Below, in pieces: positions 1 to 7,526 of a stretch of 64,000 bases of DNA. The stretch is taken from the NCBI RefSeq assembly GCF_029868625.1, contig NZ_JARWOJ010000234.1, forward strand, positions 21,045 through 85,044, written 5' to 3'. Made by a program: the position numbers and the translations under genes. The notes beneath the pieces were generated by a model, which was not told the DNA's origin, did not search any database, and saw nothing but the letters and a program-made list of their open reading frames with translations. The DNA is from Nocardia neocaledoniensis (GTDB lineage Bacteria; Actinomycetota; Actinomycetes; Mycobacteriales; Mycobacteriaceae). Positions within the stretch are counted from its first letter, which is position 1; every line of letters starts with the position of its first letter.

Positions 1-6
1 AAGGAA

Positions 7-34
7 CCTTCCCCCCGGTGCAACGGGGGGAAGG
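7..34. terminator. Perfect 10-bp hairpin at the window edge
   Basis: Positions 7-16 (CCTTCCCCCC) pair exactly with 25-34 (GGGGGGAAGG) around an 8-nt loop. No T-run follows, so it is either a terminator of a gene left of the window or an mRNA structure ahead of the transfer operon. The gene at 106 has its own ribosome binding site (AAGGAAGG, 91-98). Confidence 0.5.
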
Positions 35-105
35 CCCAGAGAACTCCGGGATTCGCGGGTGCAACCGCCCCGGAGCAGGTGCAGAAACTTAAGGAAGGCT
101 CTGCA

Positions 106-1584
106 ATGACAACACTAGGTCCTGCTGCCGCAAGCGCGTGCAGCGATAAGGCGGAAACGCCGATCCCCTACAGCGGCTCCCGGCGTGTCGGGACAACTCG
201 ATCGGCCGCTCACCGCCGCTTCACCGGAATCCGAACCGACCTCATCCGCGTGGCGGTCGCGCCAGCGGTAGCAACCGCGGTCCTGATGACTGCTTGCGGT
301 GTGGCACAGGCGGCCCCGTCGGGGCAGCCGGGAATCACCGGCCCGGCCGAACCGCAGGAACAGCCCGGGGTGTCGACCGCTCCTGCGCTCCCGCCCAAGC
401 CGCAGTCCCAGAGCCCGCTGGGCGTAGTCCTGCCCGACCCGCCCTCGCACGCTCCCAGCGAGTACGAGACGGCGCCGCCCAGTGGAGGTGTCCAGGTCGG
501 CCCGTACTACGACACTCCGGCACCGAGTGCCCCGGCTCCGCAGACCTACTACTACGTCGAGCCGACGCCACAGTACCGCGCGCCCGAGCCGAGCCTGGGC
601 GAGGAACTGCTGACCCTGCACGCCCCGGCCCCGGTACCCGAGAAGCCGAAGTACTGGGTGCCGGTCGGGCCGGAACGGATCGGCTCGAAGCGAGCGTCCA
701 TCCCTACTCCCGAATGGGTGCCGGTCGATGTGGCGTGGAAGGCCAACGCCTACATCAGCGAAGCCCAGCAGGCCACCAACACGGCGTTGCAGTCGGTCGG
801 CATCGCCCCCTCGCGCGCTGATGCGCTCGCCGGAGGCACCGTTATCGGCGCAGCAGCCGGAACCTGCATCGGTGCCACGGTCATCGGCGTTCCCGCTGCG
901 GTCTTTGGCGGCATCGCCGGTGGCCTGATCGGCGGCACGATAGGCGGCATCGCCGGTGCCGCGATGGGCACGCTCATCCCCGTACCCGTGATCGGCACTG
1001 TCACCAGCGGTGTCGCCGGAACCGCAATCGGCGCCGCCGCTGGCGCGGCCGCCGGTGCCGCGATCGTCGGCATCCCGGCTGCGATCGCTGGTGGTGTCGC
1101 GGGCGGAGCGATCGGCGGCCTGGTCGGGTTCGTGCTGCTCGCCGATGACGGCTCCGAATACACCGGACCGGCCCCCGACGGCGAGATTCCCATGGAGGAG
1201 CGCGAGGTGCCCCCGCCCGGCCCGACCTTGGCCGACCAGTTCAGCGAGCAGGCCGCCGTTGCGGTAGATGCTGGTGAGCAGGCTGTCGATTGGGTTCAGG
1301 AACAGCCCGGCGGTGAGCAGGTGCTCGAGCAGGCCGCCGCGGTCGTCGATCAGGTCGACCAGTGGGCTCAGAGCGAGCCCGCCGTCACTCAGGCCGCCGG
1401 CGTTGTCGAGCAGGCCGCGCAGGATGTCGTGGCTGCCGCACAGGCCGCACCGGAGACGGCTGCGGTGGCCGATGCGGTCGTGGAGGCGGTCACCGAGCAG
1501 CCGGCGTTCACGCCTGACCAGCTCGGCCCCCTGACCGATGCGGCCAATGGCGCGTTGGCGGCGGTGCAAGGGCTGGTGCGGTGA
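106..1584 (+). CDS. Secreted proline-rich protein with glycine-zipper segment
   Basis: This is a 492-aa protein of unknown function at the head of the transfer region. The ATG at 106 is preferred because AAGGAAGG lies 7 nt upstream. An Arg-rich N-terminus followed by a hydrophobic stretch near residues 50-70 and an AQA-type end suggests a signal peptide with a long n-region. Residues ~70-200 are Pro/Gln/Tyr-rich and probably disordered. Residues ~240-350 form a long Gly/Ala glycine-zipper stretch with repeated GGxxGG and AGAA patterns, typical of membrane-inserting segments. The acidic tail (~370-490) is Ala/Gln/Val-rich and probably helical. It overlaps the next gene, so the two are co-translated. 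A role in the mycomembrane or cell-surface part of conjugation is inference from position. Confidence 0.75.
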   Translation: MTTLGPAAASACSDKAETPIPYSGSRRVGTTRSAAHRRFTGIRTDLIRVAVAPAVATAVLMTACGVAQAAPSGQPGITGPAEPQEQPGVSTAPALPPKPQSQSPLGVVLPDPPSHAPSEYETAPPSGGVQVGPYYDTPAPSAPAPQTYYYVEPTPQYRAPEPSLGEELLTLHAPAPVPEKPKYWVPVGPERIGSKRASIPTPEWVPVDVAWKANAYISEAQQATNTALQSVGIAPSRADALAGGTVIGAAAGTCIGATVIGVPAAVFGGIAGGLIGGTIGGIAGAAMGTLIPVPVIGTVTSGVAGTAIGAAAGAAAGAAIVGIPAAIAGGVAGGAIGGLVGFVLLADDGSEYTGPAPDGEIPMEEREVPPPGPTLADQFSEQAAVAVDAGEQAVDWVQEQPGGEQVLEQAAAVVDQVDQWAQSEPAVTQAAGVVEQAAQDVVAAAQAAPETAAVADAVVEAVTEQPAFTPDQLGPLTDAANGALAAVQGLVR

Positions 1585-2888
1585 TGTCCGCCGCGATGAT
1601 CGGAGGGCGAGTGGCTGGCTCGCTGGCGATAGCAGCGTCGCTGACCTGCATCGCCCCGTCGGTCGCATCGGCCGACCCGGACGTGAATCCCGCTGTGACG
1701 GACTGCGCCGATGTGATCACCCTCGCGGTCCCGGGGACGTGGGAGACCAGCGCGGGAGCGGATCGTAACGTCGTGCCGGGAATGCTCGGCCAGGTTACGG
1801 GCCCGCTTCTCGCAGCACTGAATTCGGCGCCGCCGACCCTGTCGGGATCGACCCCGTCGACGACGTCCGCGACGAAGTCCACAACACCGCGCGCCACCGC
1901 CACCGCGCAGAAGCCCGCGACGGCGTCAGTTCGAGCTGAGCAGGTTCCTTACGTTGCTCAGGTCGGCGGACCGATCGCGGGCATGTTCACCGGAAACCCG
2001 CTCACGCTGACGCAGTCCCGCGAGAACGGGGCGTCGGCACTGGAGACCCGAGCAAAGGAACTCGCCGAGGCGTGCCCGTTGTCGAAGTTCGTCATCCTGG
2101 GCTACAGCCAGGGCGCGCTGATCGCCGGAGATTTTCTGTCGGATGTGGGCAACCGCAAGGGAGTTGTCGACCCGTCGCGCATCCTGGCCGGCGCTCTGCT
2201 GTCGGACCCGAAGCGCTCGGCCACCGCGGAGTCGGACTCCGCCAGCAGCACCGGCACCTCAACCGGCTCGTCGAGTACGAAGCTCTCCTCGGTCTCGGAG
2301 ACCTTGATTGGCTCCAACCCCGGCGGTGAAGGTGTTCTCGGCGAGCGCGAGGGTGGAATGGGTGTGCTCGCCGAGCGGGTGACCACAATGTGTGCGCCCA
2401 ATGACACTGTGTGCTCGCTGTCGGGCAAGTCCAAGGTCGTCGCGGCGGTTGTCCCACTGCTGAACCTCACGCCCGAGGATCTGCCCGACTACTTGATCGG
2501 CCGGGGCCTCGAGCTGGTGAAGAACGTCGCCGAGGCCGATCCGCAGGTGATCGCGCAGGCTGCAAAGTCGGTGATCACCGAGTTCACGAAACTCGGTGTG
2601 GCAGCGGCTACCTCGCCGCAGACCCTGCCGATCGCGCTGGCCGAGATGGTGTTCTCCTCCACGATGCTCGATGACGTCTCCAAGGTCATCAACATGCCAG
2701 AGTTCGACGCGCTGGTCAGCTTGACCAAGCCCGACGAGCTCATTCAGCAGGCATCGCAGGCGGTCTCGTACCTGCTGCTGGACGCGCACCGATCCTACGC
2801 CGGTAATTACAAGGTCAACGAGAGTGGCGACACGGCCACTCAATGGATCGTGAAATGGCTGACCTCCAAAATTCAGGCCGGTTTGTAA
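1581..2888 (+). CDS. Secreted cutinase-family (alpha/beta hydrolase) protein
   Basis: About 435 aa. It starts at GTG 1581 or ATG 1584, overlapping the upstream stop. A signal peptide ends near an ASA site around residue 31. After a Ser/Thr-rich linker the catalytic nucleophile elbow GYSQGA is visible near residue 173, the hallmark of cutinase/PE-PPE-type serine hydrolases in mycolic-acid bacteria. Cysteine pairs (CADV..., ACPLSK..., MCAPNDTVC) fit the secreted cutinase fold, and DTVC carries the expected Asp region. A Ser/Thr-rich insert (~215-240) and a ~150-aa C-terminal helical extension are atypical for a minimal cutinase. Family knowledge gives ester hydrolysis of lipids or waxes. A role in local remodelling of the mycolate envelope for transfer is inferred from its place ahead of the secretion genes. 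Confidence 0.82.
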   Translation: MMSAAMIGGRVAGSLAIAASLTCIAPSVASADPDVNPAVTDCADVITLAVPGTWETSAGADRNVVPGMLGQVTGPLLAALNSAPPTLSGSTPSTTSATKSTTPRATATAQKPATASVRAEQVPYVAQVGGPIAGMFTGNPLTLTQSRENGASALETRAKELAEACPLSKFVILGYSQGALIAGDFLSDVGNRKGVVDPSRILAGALLSDPKRSATAESDSASSTGTSTGSSSTKLSSVSETLIGSNPGGEGVLGEREGGMGVLAERVTTMCAPNDTVCSLSGKSKVVAAVVPLLNLTPEDLPDYLIGRGLELVKNVAEADPQVIAQAAKSVITEFTKLGVAAATSPQTLPIALAEMVFSSTMLDDVSKVINMPEFDALVSLTKPDELIQQASQAVSYLLLDAHRSYAGNYKVNESGDTATQWIVKWLTSKIQAGL

Positions 2889-2899
2889 TCCGGTGACCT

Positions 2900-2943
2900 T
2901 TTCCGCTGGCGCCCGGTATGGGAGTGCCGGGCACCAGCGGAAA
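2900..2943 (+). terminator. Terminator-like hairpin after the cutinase gene
   Basis: A 17-bp stem with one mismatch (2900-2916 with 2927-2943) and a 10-nt loop starts 12 nt after the cutinase stop codon. There is no clear T-run, as is common in actinobacteria. It separates the first two genes from the following transfer operon. Confidence 0.6.
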
Positions 2944-3056
2944 GCAGTCGCCACTCGACAGAGTTCTCTCAGAACTCATCGTCGGATAAACACAGCGCCA
3001 CCGAACCACGGTGGATATGAGCATTCAATACACACATCTGGGGAGGTGTGACCGCG
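2944..3056 (+). promoter_or_regulatory. Probable promoter region of the transfer operon
   Basis: This is the gap between the hairpin and the muramidase gene. It contains a perfect 7-bp inverted repeat (GAGTTCT, 2961-2967; AGAACTC, 2971-2977), a possible operator. An AT-richer GGATAAA at about 2984-2990 could serve as a -10. GGGGAGG at 3040-3046 is the Shine-Dalgarno for ATG 3057. Confidence 0.35.
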
Positions 3057-4118
3057 ATGAAATCACCATTGAAATGGGCAGCGCTCGCCTTGGCGTTGCT
3101 CTTATTCCCGGTGCTGATCGTCGCGGTTTTCGTCGATGGAGACAAAGACAACCCAAGTTTCGCGCAGGGAAAACTGGCGACCGGAACCGTTCCGCCCGAG
3201 TACGAGGCGTGGGTCATCCGGGCCGGCACCATGTGCGACGAGATCTCGGCCCCACTCATCGCCGCGCAGATCGAGCAGGAATCGGGCTGGAATCCCAACG
3301 CTGTTTCCCCGGCCGGTGCGCAAGGGCTCAGTCAGTTCATGCCCTATACCTGGCCGAGTTACGGCGTCGACGCAAACGGCAACGGCGTGATCTCCCCGTT
3401 CGACCCCCCGGACGCCATCATGGCGCAGGCGAAGTTCGACTGCACCACCGTCGAGCAGGCGAAGAAGGACCTGGCCAGCGGGCGCATCAAGGGTGACCTG
3501 ATCGACATCGTCCTCAACGCCTACAACTGTGGCTACGGCTGCGTGTTGGCCAATGGCGGCCCTCAGATCGTCAACGGGGAAACGGAGGGTTACGCCCCGG
3601 GAGTCAAGGCCAAGATGGCCAAGTACACCCAGGTCGGCACCGGCGGCGGGCGGGTGGCCAATTGCAGCCAGTTCCGCCCCGGGGGTGGTTTCGGCGCGAA
3701 TGTCGCCGCTGCGGCGCTGTGCTGGCAAGGGACCCCCTACGCCTGGGGCGGCGGCAACATCGACGGCCCGTCGCAGGGAATTCGAGACGGTGGCGTTGCC
3801 GACTCCCACGGCGATTATGGAAAAGTCGGGTTCGACTGCTCCGGACTGGTGGTGTACGCAGTCGGGCAAGCGAGCGGAAAAACAATCCAGCTCCCCCACT
3901 ACACCACAAGCATCCTCAATGACCCTCGGGGTCGAGAGGTGACACTCGGCGATATACAGCCGGGGGACATCGTTTTTCCAGGCGGCGGAGACCCGCAGCA
4001 CGTCGGAATTGCAATTGGTGACGGAAAAATGGTTGAGGCCCCCCAATCGGGCGACGTAGTGAAGATCTCGCCCTTGTCGAATTTGGGATCGGGAATCGAA
4101 ATTAGGCGGTTCGGATGA
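3057..4118 (+). CDS. Lytic transglycosylase / NlpC-P60 peptidoglycan hydrolase of the T4SS
   Basis: 353 aa. One hydrophobic segment (residues 4-27) anchors or exports the protein. Residues ~45-190 form a lysozyme-like transglycosylase domain with the catalytic Glu in QIEQESGW (~residue 73) and a GLSQFMPYTW motif. Residues ~215-350 are an NlpC/P60 domain with the catalytic Cys in FDCSGLV (~258) and the His in QHVGIAIG (~314). Such two-headed enzymes open the cell wall for conjugation channels (VirB1-like role). ATG 3057 is preferred to GTG 3048 because GGGGAGG abuts the GTG too closely. It overlaps the next gene by ATGA. Confidence 0.92.
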   Translation: MKSPLKWAALALALLLFPVLIVAVFVDGDKDNPSFAQGKLATGTVPPEYEAWVIRAGTMCDEISAPLIAAQIEQESGWNPNAVSPAGAQGLSQFMPYTWPSYGVDANGNGVISPFDPPDAIMAQAKFDCTTVEQAKKDLASGRIKGDLIDIVLNAYNCGYGCVLANGGPQIVNGETEGYAPGVKAKMAKYTQVGTGGGRVANCSQFRPGGGFGANVAAAALCWQGTPYAWGGGNIDGPSQGIRDGGVADSHGDYGKVGFDCSGLVVYAVGQASGKTIQLPHYTTSILNDPRGREVTLGDIQPGDIVFPGGGDPQHVGIAIGDGKMVEAPQSGDVVKISPLSNLGSGIEIRRFG

Positions 4119-4768
4119 GTAGGAATCCAGAAACAATGACGCCAAAGTTCCGTTGGACGGCACCGGCTGCCGTGCTGGCCGGCGCTGCGCTGGTGGTCGC
4201 CGGGTGCTCGTCCGGTGACTCCGACCACGAGCAGACTGCTCCACCCTCGCCGACAACCTCCTTCGTAACGCCCACCGAGACGACCTCTCGCGTTCCGGCC
4301 ACACCGCCGTCGACGCCGCTGACCGCCCCGGCGACCCTTCCGGCGGAGATCGGACCGGTCGACGAGGCCAGCGCAGACGCTGTCGCGGCCGCAGTGGCGC
4401 GAATCTGGTACGGGTGGGACACCACCCGGGACCTGACTCCACACGACGCGAAGCTCCGCGCGGTGCCGCTGCTGGAGCCCCGACTCGCCCAACTGCTTCG
4501 CGACTATCCGCCGATCGCAGGCCCCGGTGCCGACTGGCTGGATCTGACGGCACGCTCCGCCGTCCTGACCGTCCCCGCCGACGGGATTCGTCCGGGCGTA
4601 GAGGCCGGCGCCCCCACGGACACGGCAACCTCAGCGGTGCGGCTCCTCGAGGTCACCCAGAAGGTGAACACCCCGACTGGGCCGATGCCGGACCGGCACT
4701 TGGTGGTCGGCATCGCGCTGGTCAAGGTAGGCGCTGATTGGCGCGTGTCTCAGGTGGGTTCGCGATGA
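4115..4768 (+). CDS. Transfer-associated lipoprotein
   Basis: 217 aa. A signal peptide ends in the lipobox VVAGC, which puts the lipidated Cys at residue 31. A Thr/Pro/Ser-rich linker (~35-80) follows. The C-terminal ~120 residues look like a small globular domain (RIWYGWDTTRD at its start, RHLVVGIALVKVGADWRV at its end), reminiscent of NTF2-like/VirB8-type periplasmic domains that interact with other channel parts. Start and stop both overlap neighbours by 4 nt, so translation is coupled within the transfer operon. The lipoprotein call is firm; the VirB8-like comparison is only by general appearance. Confidence 0.78.
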   Translation: MSRNPETMTPKFRWTAPAAVLAGAALVVAGCSSGDSDHEQTAPPSPTTSFVTPTETTSRVPATPPSTPLTAPATLPAEIGPVDEASADAVAAAVARIWYGWDTTRDLTPHDAKLRAVPLLEPRLAQLLRDYPPIAGPGADWLDLTARSAVLTVPADGIRPGVEAGAPTDTATSAVRLLEVTQKVNTPTGPMPDRHLVVGIALVKVGADWRVSQVGSR

Positions 4769-5295
4769 GCGCGGTCCCACGGCGTCCGGTGGTGGGCGGG
4801 ATCGCCGGTGGCGTCGGCACAACCACGGTGGCGCATCTGCTCGACGGCATCGACATGGGCGTCATCGAGGCCAACGGAAGCCAGTGCGTCGACGTACTGG
4901 TTACCCGCGCGACCGCAGCCGCAGTGAGCTGGGCGATCTCTACCGCCCAGCGGATGCCCGTGCGTCCGGTTCTGGTCGTGGTCGCGGGCAGCGAAGCACG
5001 GTGGCCATCGGTGGTGGAGCGGCGACTGAAAATGGCTGCGGCCAATTTGTCGACCCCGGTGCTTCGACTGCCGTGGTTCTCGCCGCTCGCCGCGAGCGAC
5101 AACCCATGGGATCTGCTGGCTACCGGTGTATTCGACGCCGACCGTAAGACCTACCGCTGGGCCGAACCGGCCCGCAAGTTCCGAGAGGAACTGGTCCCTG
5201 CCGTGCTCGCCCTCATCGAGCGCGAACCCCTCACCGCCGACAGCGACTCCGAGCTGGAGCCCAACGACGAGCACCCCGTCATGCGGGTGTCCTAA
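4765..5295 (+). CDS. P-loop (ParA/MinD-like) small protein in transfer operon
   Basis: 176 aa. Near the N-terminus there is a Walker-A-like GGIAGGVGTTT, the GGxGTT variant seen in degenerate ParA/MinD or CpaE-type proteins. The Lys of the deviant Walker A motif is not in its usual place, so nucleotide binding is uncertain. The rest alternates beta-like (VRPVLVVVAGSEA) and helical stretches consistent with a Rossmann-like fold, ending in an acidic tail. It overlaps the lipoprotein gene by ATGA and precedes the pilin-like genes. A role in placing or regulating the transfer apparatus is inference. Confidence 0.6.
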   Translation: MSAVPRRPVVGGIAGGVGTTTVAHLLDGIDMGVIEANGSQCVDVLVTRATAAAVSWAISTAQRMPVRPVLVVVAGSEARWPSVVERRLKMAAANLSTPVLRLPWFSPLAASDNPWDLLATGVFDADRKTYRWAEPARKFREELVPAVLALIEREPLTADSDSELEPNDEHPVMRVS

Positions 5296-5318
5296 CCGAT
5301 CACGAGAAAGGAAAGCCA

Positions 5319-5606
5319 ATGTCCACACTCCTGCTGGCCGCCGACTGGCTGGCCCAAGTCCCCAACCCTCCTGCCAGGGAACTGCCGGGCGAGCTCGGCA
5401 ACCGCATCGACACCGTCCTCGGCTACGGCAAGACCATTTGCTACGCCCTGGCTTTCGGCGGGCTTCTCGCCGTCGCGGGGATGCTATTCATCGGGTTGCG
5501 TGGGCGCAGCGACACCGCCAAGAACGCCCTCGGGCACCTGCCGATGGTCATCCTGGGCGTCGTCATTACCGGCGGCGCGGGCGGAATTATCCAGGCGTTC
5601 CAATGA
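5319..5606 (+). CDS. VirB2/TrbC-like two-TM protein A
   Basis: 95 aa. Ribosome binding site GAAAGGAAAG precedes ATG 5319. There are two hydrophobic segments (~38-60 and ~72-93) joined by a basic loop GLRGRSDTAKNA. This small two-helix layout and position before the channel genes match VirB2/TrbC-type subunits of Gram-positive T4SS, although there is no cleavable signal peptide. It is a clear paralogue of the next gene: both share GxRGRSxxAKxAL, an LP and a G-rich second helix. The stop overlaps the next start (ATGA). Confidence 0.7.
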   Translation: MSTLLLAADWLAQVPNPPARELPGELGNRIDTVLGYGKTICYALAFGGLLAVAGMLFIGLRGRSDTAKNALGHLPMVILGVVITGGAGGIIQAFQ

Positions 5607-6049
5607 AACAGGCAGCCTGGGCGTTCGTGCTCGCCACGGTATTGACCGTGGCGGGGGCCGGGGCCGTGCACGCACAGCCGCCGACGACCACCCCGGCCCC
5701 CACCCCCAGCCAGCAGCTCAGCCCGCAGAGTCCAGGCGGTGGCGGCAGCGGGGAGCAAATCCCCATCCAGGACCCCAAAACCGGTGGCGTGCAATGGGAC
5801 AAATTCGGTGGCGATCCCGCGAACGCCCCCGAGGATCTGGACTCGTTCATCGCCGCCGCGCTCGGCTGGCTGCGCACGCTCGCACTCGCTTGCGCCGTCG
5901 GCGGAGTGCTGATCACCGCCGGGGTGCTGATGGTCGGCATCCGGGGGCGGTCCGAACAGGCGAAGAAGGCGCTGCATTCGCTGCCCGTCGTGCTCGGCGC
6001 CACCGTGCTGTCCGGGTCGGCATACACCGTCATCCACGTTTTCCTGTGA
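5603..6049 (+). CDS. VirB2/TrbC-like two-TM protein B, with signal peptide
   Basis: 148 aa. It has an N-terminal signal peptide ending near VHAQPP, a Pro/Thr/Gly-rich extracytoplasmic segment (~28-75), then two hydrophobic helices flanking GIRGRSEQAKKALHSLP. The C-terminal half repeats the architecture of the preceding protein, so the pair arose by duplication with gain of an exported extension. It probably forms part of the membrane channel or a pilin-like subunit. Start ATG 5603 overlaps the upstream stop. Confidence 0.7.
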   Translation: MKQAAWAFVLATVLTVAGAGAVHAQPPTTTPAPTPSQQLSPQSPGGGGSGEQIPIQDPKTGGVQWDKFGGDPANAPEDLDSFIAAALGWLRTLALACAVGGVLITAGVLMVGIRGRSEQAKKALHSLPVVLGATVLSGSAYTVIHVFL

Positions 6050-6065
6050 AAGAGGTTGAGCCACA

Positions 6066-6824
6066 ATGCCACTGACTACGCGAGAGTTCCGAGAGAAGTC
6101 GCCCCTGACGGGTGTTCGCCGTCCGTATCTGATCGGCGCGGCCGCCGCAGCGGCGCTGGTACTCGTCACCGGGATCGCGCTGATCGGCTCCGACTCCGGC
6201 TCCGGCGGACAGGACCTCGCCACCGGCCCCGGAGCCACGAGCAGCGCAGCCGCCGCCCCGACGACCCCTGCGAAGGGATCGCTGGTCCCCCAGGTGCCGG
6301 TCAACCGCAGCCCTGCCGACCCGGACTGGCTGACCGCCGCACCACAAGGGGTGTCCTGGCAGCGGGTCGAGGGTGTTCCCCTGCCGTTCAGCGCCTCCGA
6401 TGGACCGAGCCGCATCGACGGGGCGGTCGCGGCCGGCTATAGCCACACCCCACAAGGCGCGGCCATCGCGGCGCTCCAGATCAGCATGCGAATCCTGTAC
6501 TCGCCGGACTACGCGCGCATCCTCGACGCCCAGGCCGCGATCTCGGATGGAGATCGGCAGCAAATCCTCACTGCCCGGTCGACCCAGCCCCGACTGGACC
6601 CGGTCGCGGTGCAGGCAAGCACCGTGCAACCCGCCGGATTCAAGATCGGCGCCTACACCGGCGATGCCGCCACCGTCTATTACGCCTACCCCCGACCCTC
6701 TGGCTCCTACCGGATCGCCCGGCAAGCGGTGGTGTGGCGCGATGGCGATTGGCGCTACAGCAGTGATCTGATCGCCCCGGCGCTGCCGGAAACGGCAGAG
6801 CTGACCGGATTCACCCCGCTGTAG
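6066..6824 (+). CDS. Single-TM transfer protein with extracytoplasmic domain (copy 1)
   Basis: 252 aa. A short cytoplasmic N-terminus (MPLTTREFREKSP) is followed by one TM helix (~21-42), an Ala/Pro/Thr linker, and a C-terminal domain of ~160 residues containing GYSHTPQGAAIAALQIS. This topology is that of VirB8/TcpC-like bitopic proteins. Ribosome binding site AAAGAGG lies before ATG 6066. It is paralogous to the next gene; both share TTREF, a GVxLPF motif and GYSHTPQGA. Calling it VirB8-like is based on topology and context only. Confidence 0.72.
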   Translation: MPLTTREFREKSPLTGVRRPYLIGAAAAAALVLVTGIALIGSDSGSGGQDLATGPGATSSAAAAPTTPAKGSLVPQVPVNRSPADPDWLTAAPQGVSWQRVEGVPLPFSASDGPSRIDGAVAAGYSHTPQGAAIAALQISMRILYSPDYARILDAQAAISDGDRQQILTARSTQPRLDPVAVQASTVQPAGFKIGAYTGDAATVYYAYPRPSGSYRIARQAVVWRDGDWRYSSDLIAPALPETAELTGFTPL

Positions 6825-6840
6825 CGAAGGAGAGACGTCA

Positions 6841-7512
6841 ATGTTCACCACCCGGGAATTCGCCGAACGCCCCGCGAACCAGGGCCCGCGACCGTCGCGA
6901 CGCTGGCTGCTCGTGGCCGCGGCCGCCGTGCTGGTCGTGGCCGTCGGAATCGTCCTGGTCGCCGTCGTGCGCGACCGCTCGGACAACTCCGCGACTCCGG
7001 CCGAGCCCGGTGCCGTCGCCACGGCGACACCGCCACGCGATCTGGAGTGGAAGCTGATCAACGGAGTACGACTGCCGTTCGGTCCCGACGGGCCCGCCGA
7101 AGTCGATGGTCCCCGAGCCCACGGCTACAGCCACACGCCACAGGGCGCGCTCATCGCCGCCTGGCAGATCTCCACGCGAGTGCTGACCGACACCCGATAC
7201 GAACAACTGCTCGGCACCCAGGTGCGCGCCGACCTCGGCCAGCAGCAGCAGGTTCGCAACGCAGTGACCCAGACCCGCAACCTGTCTCCGGAGGAGTTCG
7301 ACGCGGCGTTCCGTCAGCCCGTCGCTTTCCAGTTCGCCACTTACACACCGACTTTCGCGCGGATCTACTTCGCCGTCCCCTCGAACAAGGGCGGCTACGA
7401 CTTCCAGCGCCGCGCTGTGCTCTGGGACGGCAACGACTGGGTGTACCAGGTCGATTCCGGCCTTCCTGAACTTCCGAATTCCACGGGCCTGAAAGGGTTC
7501 ACGACCTTCTAG
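6841..7512 (+). CDS. Single-TM transfer protein with extracytoplasmic domain (copy 2)
   Basis: 223 aa. It is organised like the preceding gene: TTREF near the N-terminus, one TM helix (~22-42), a linker, then LEWKLINGVRLPFG, GYSHTPQGALIAAWQIS and a terminal WDGNDWVYQV region. The two genes are tandem duplicates separated by 16 nt with GGAGAG before ATG 6841. Two different VirB8-like subunits could form a hetero-oligomer in the channel; this is inferred from the duplication. Confidence 0.72.
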   Translation: MFTTREFAERPANQGPRPSRRWLLVAAAAVLVVAVGIVLVAVVRDRSDNSATPAEPGAVATATPPRDLEWKLINGVRLPFGPDGPAEVDGPRAHGYSHTPQGALIAAWQISTRVLTDTRYEQLLGTQVRADLGQQQQVRNAVTQTRNLSPEEFDAAFRQPVAFQFATYTPTFARIYFAVPSNKGGYDFQRRAVLWDGNDWVYQVDSGLPELPNSTGLKGFTTF

Positions 7513-7526
7513 GAGAGGAGTCCACC

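Noticed and set aside
115..1668. 517-aa open frame antisense to the glycine-zipper gene
   Set aside because: Shadow produced by high G+C codon bias; no ribosome binding site and a composition rich in Arg/Gly/Ser; the + strand frame has signal-like features and good start.
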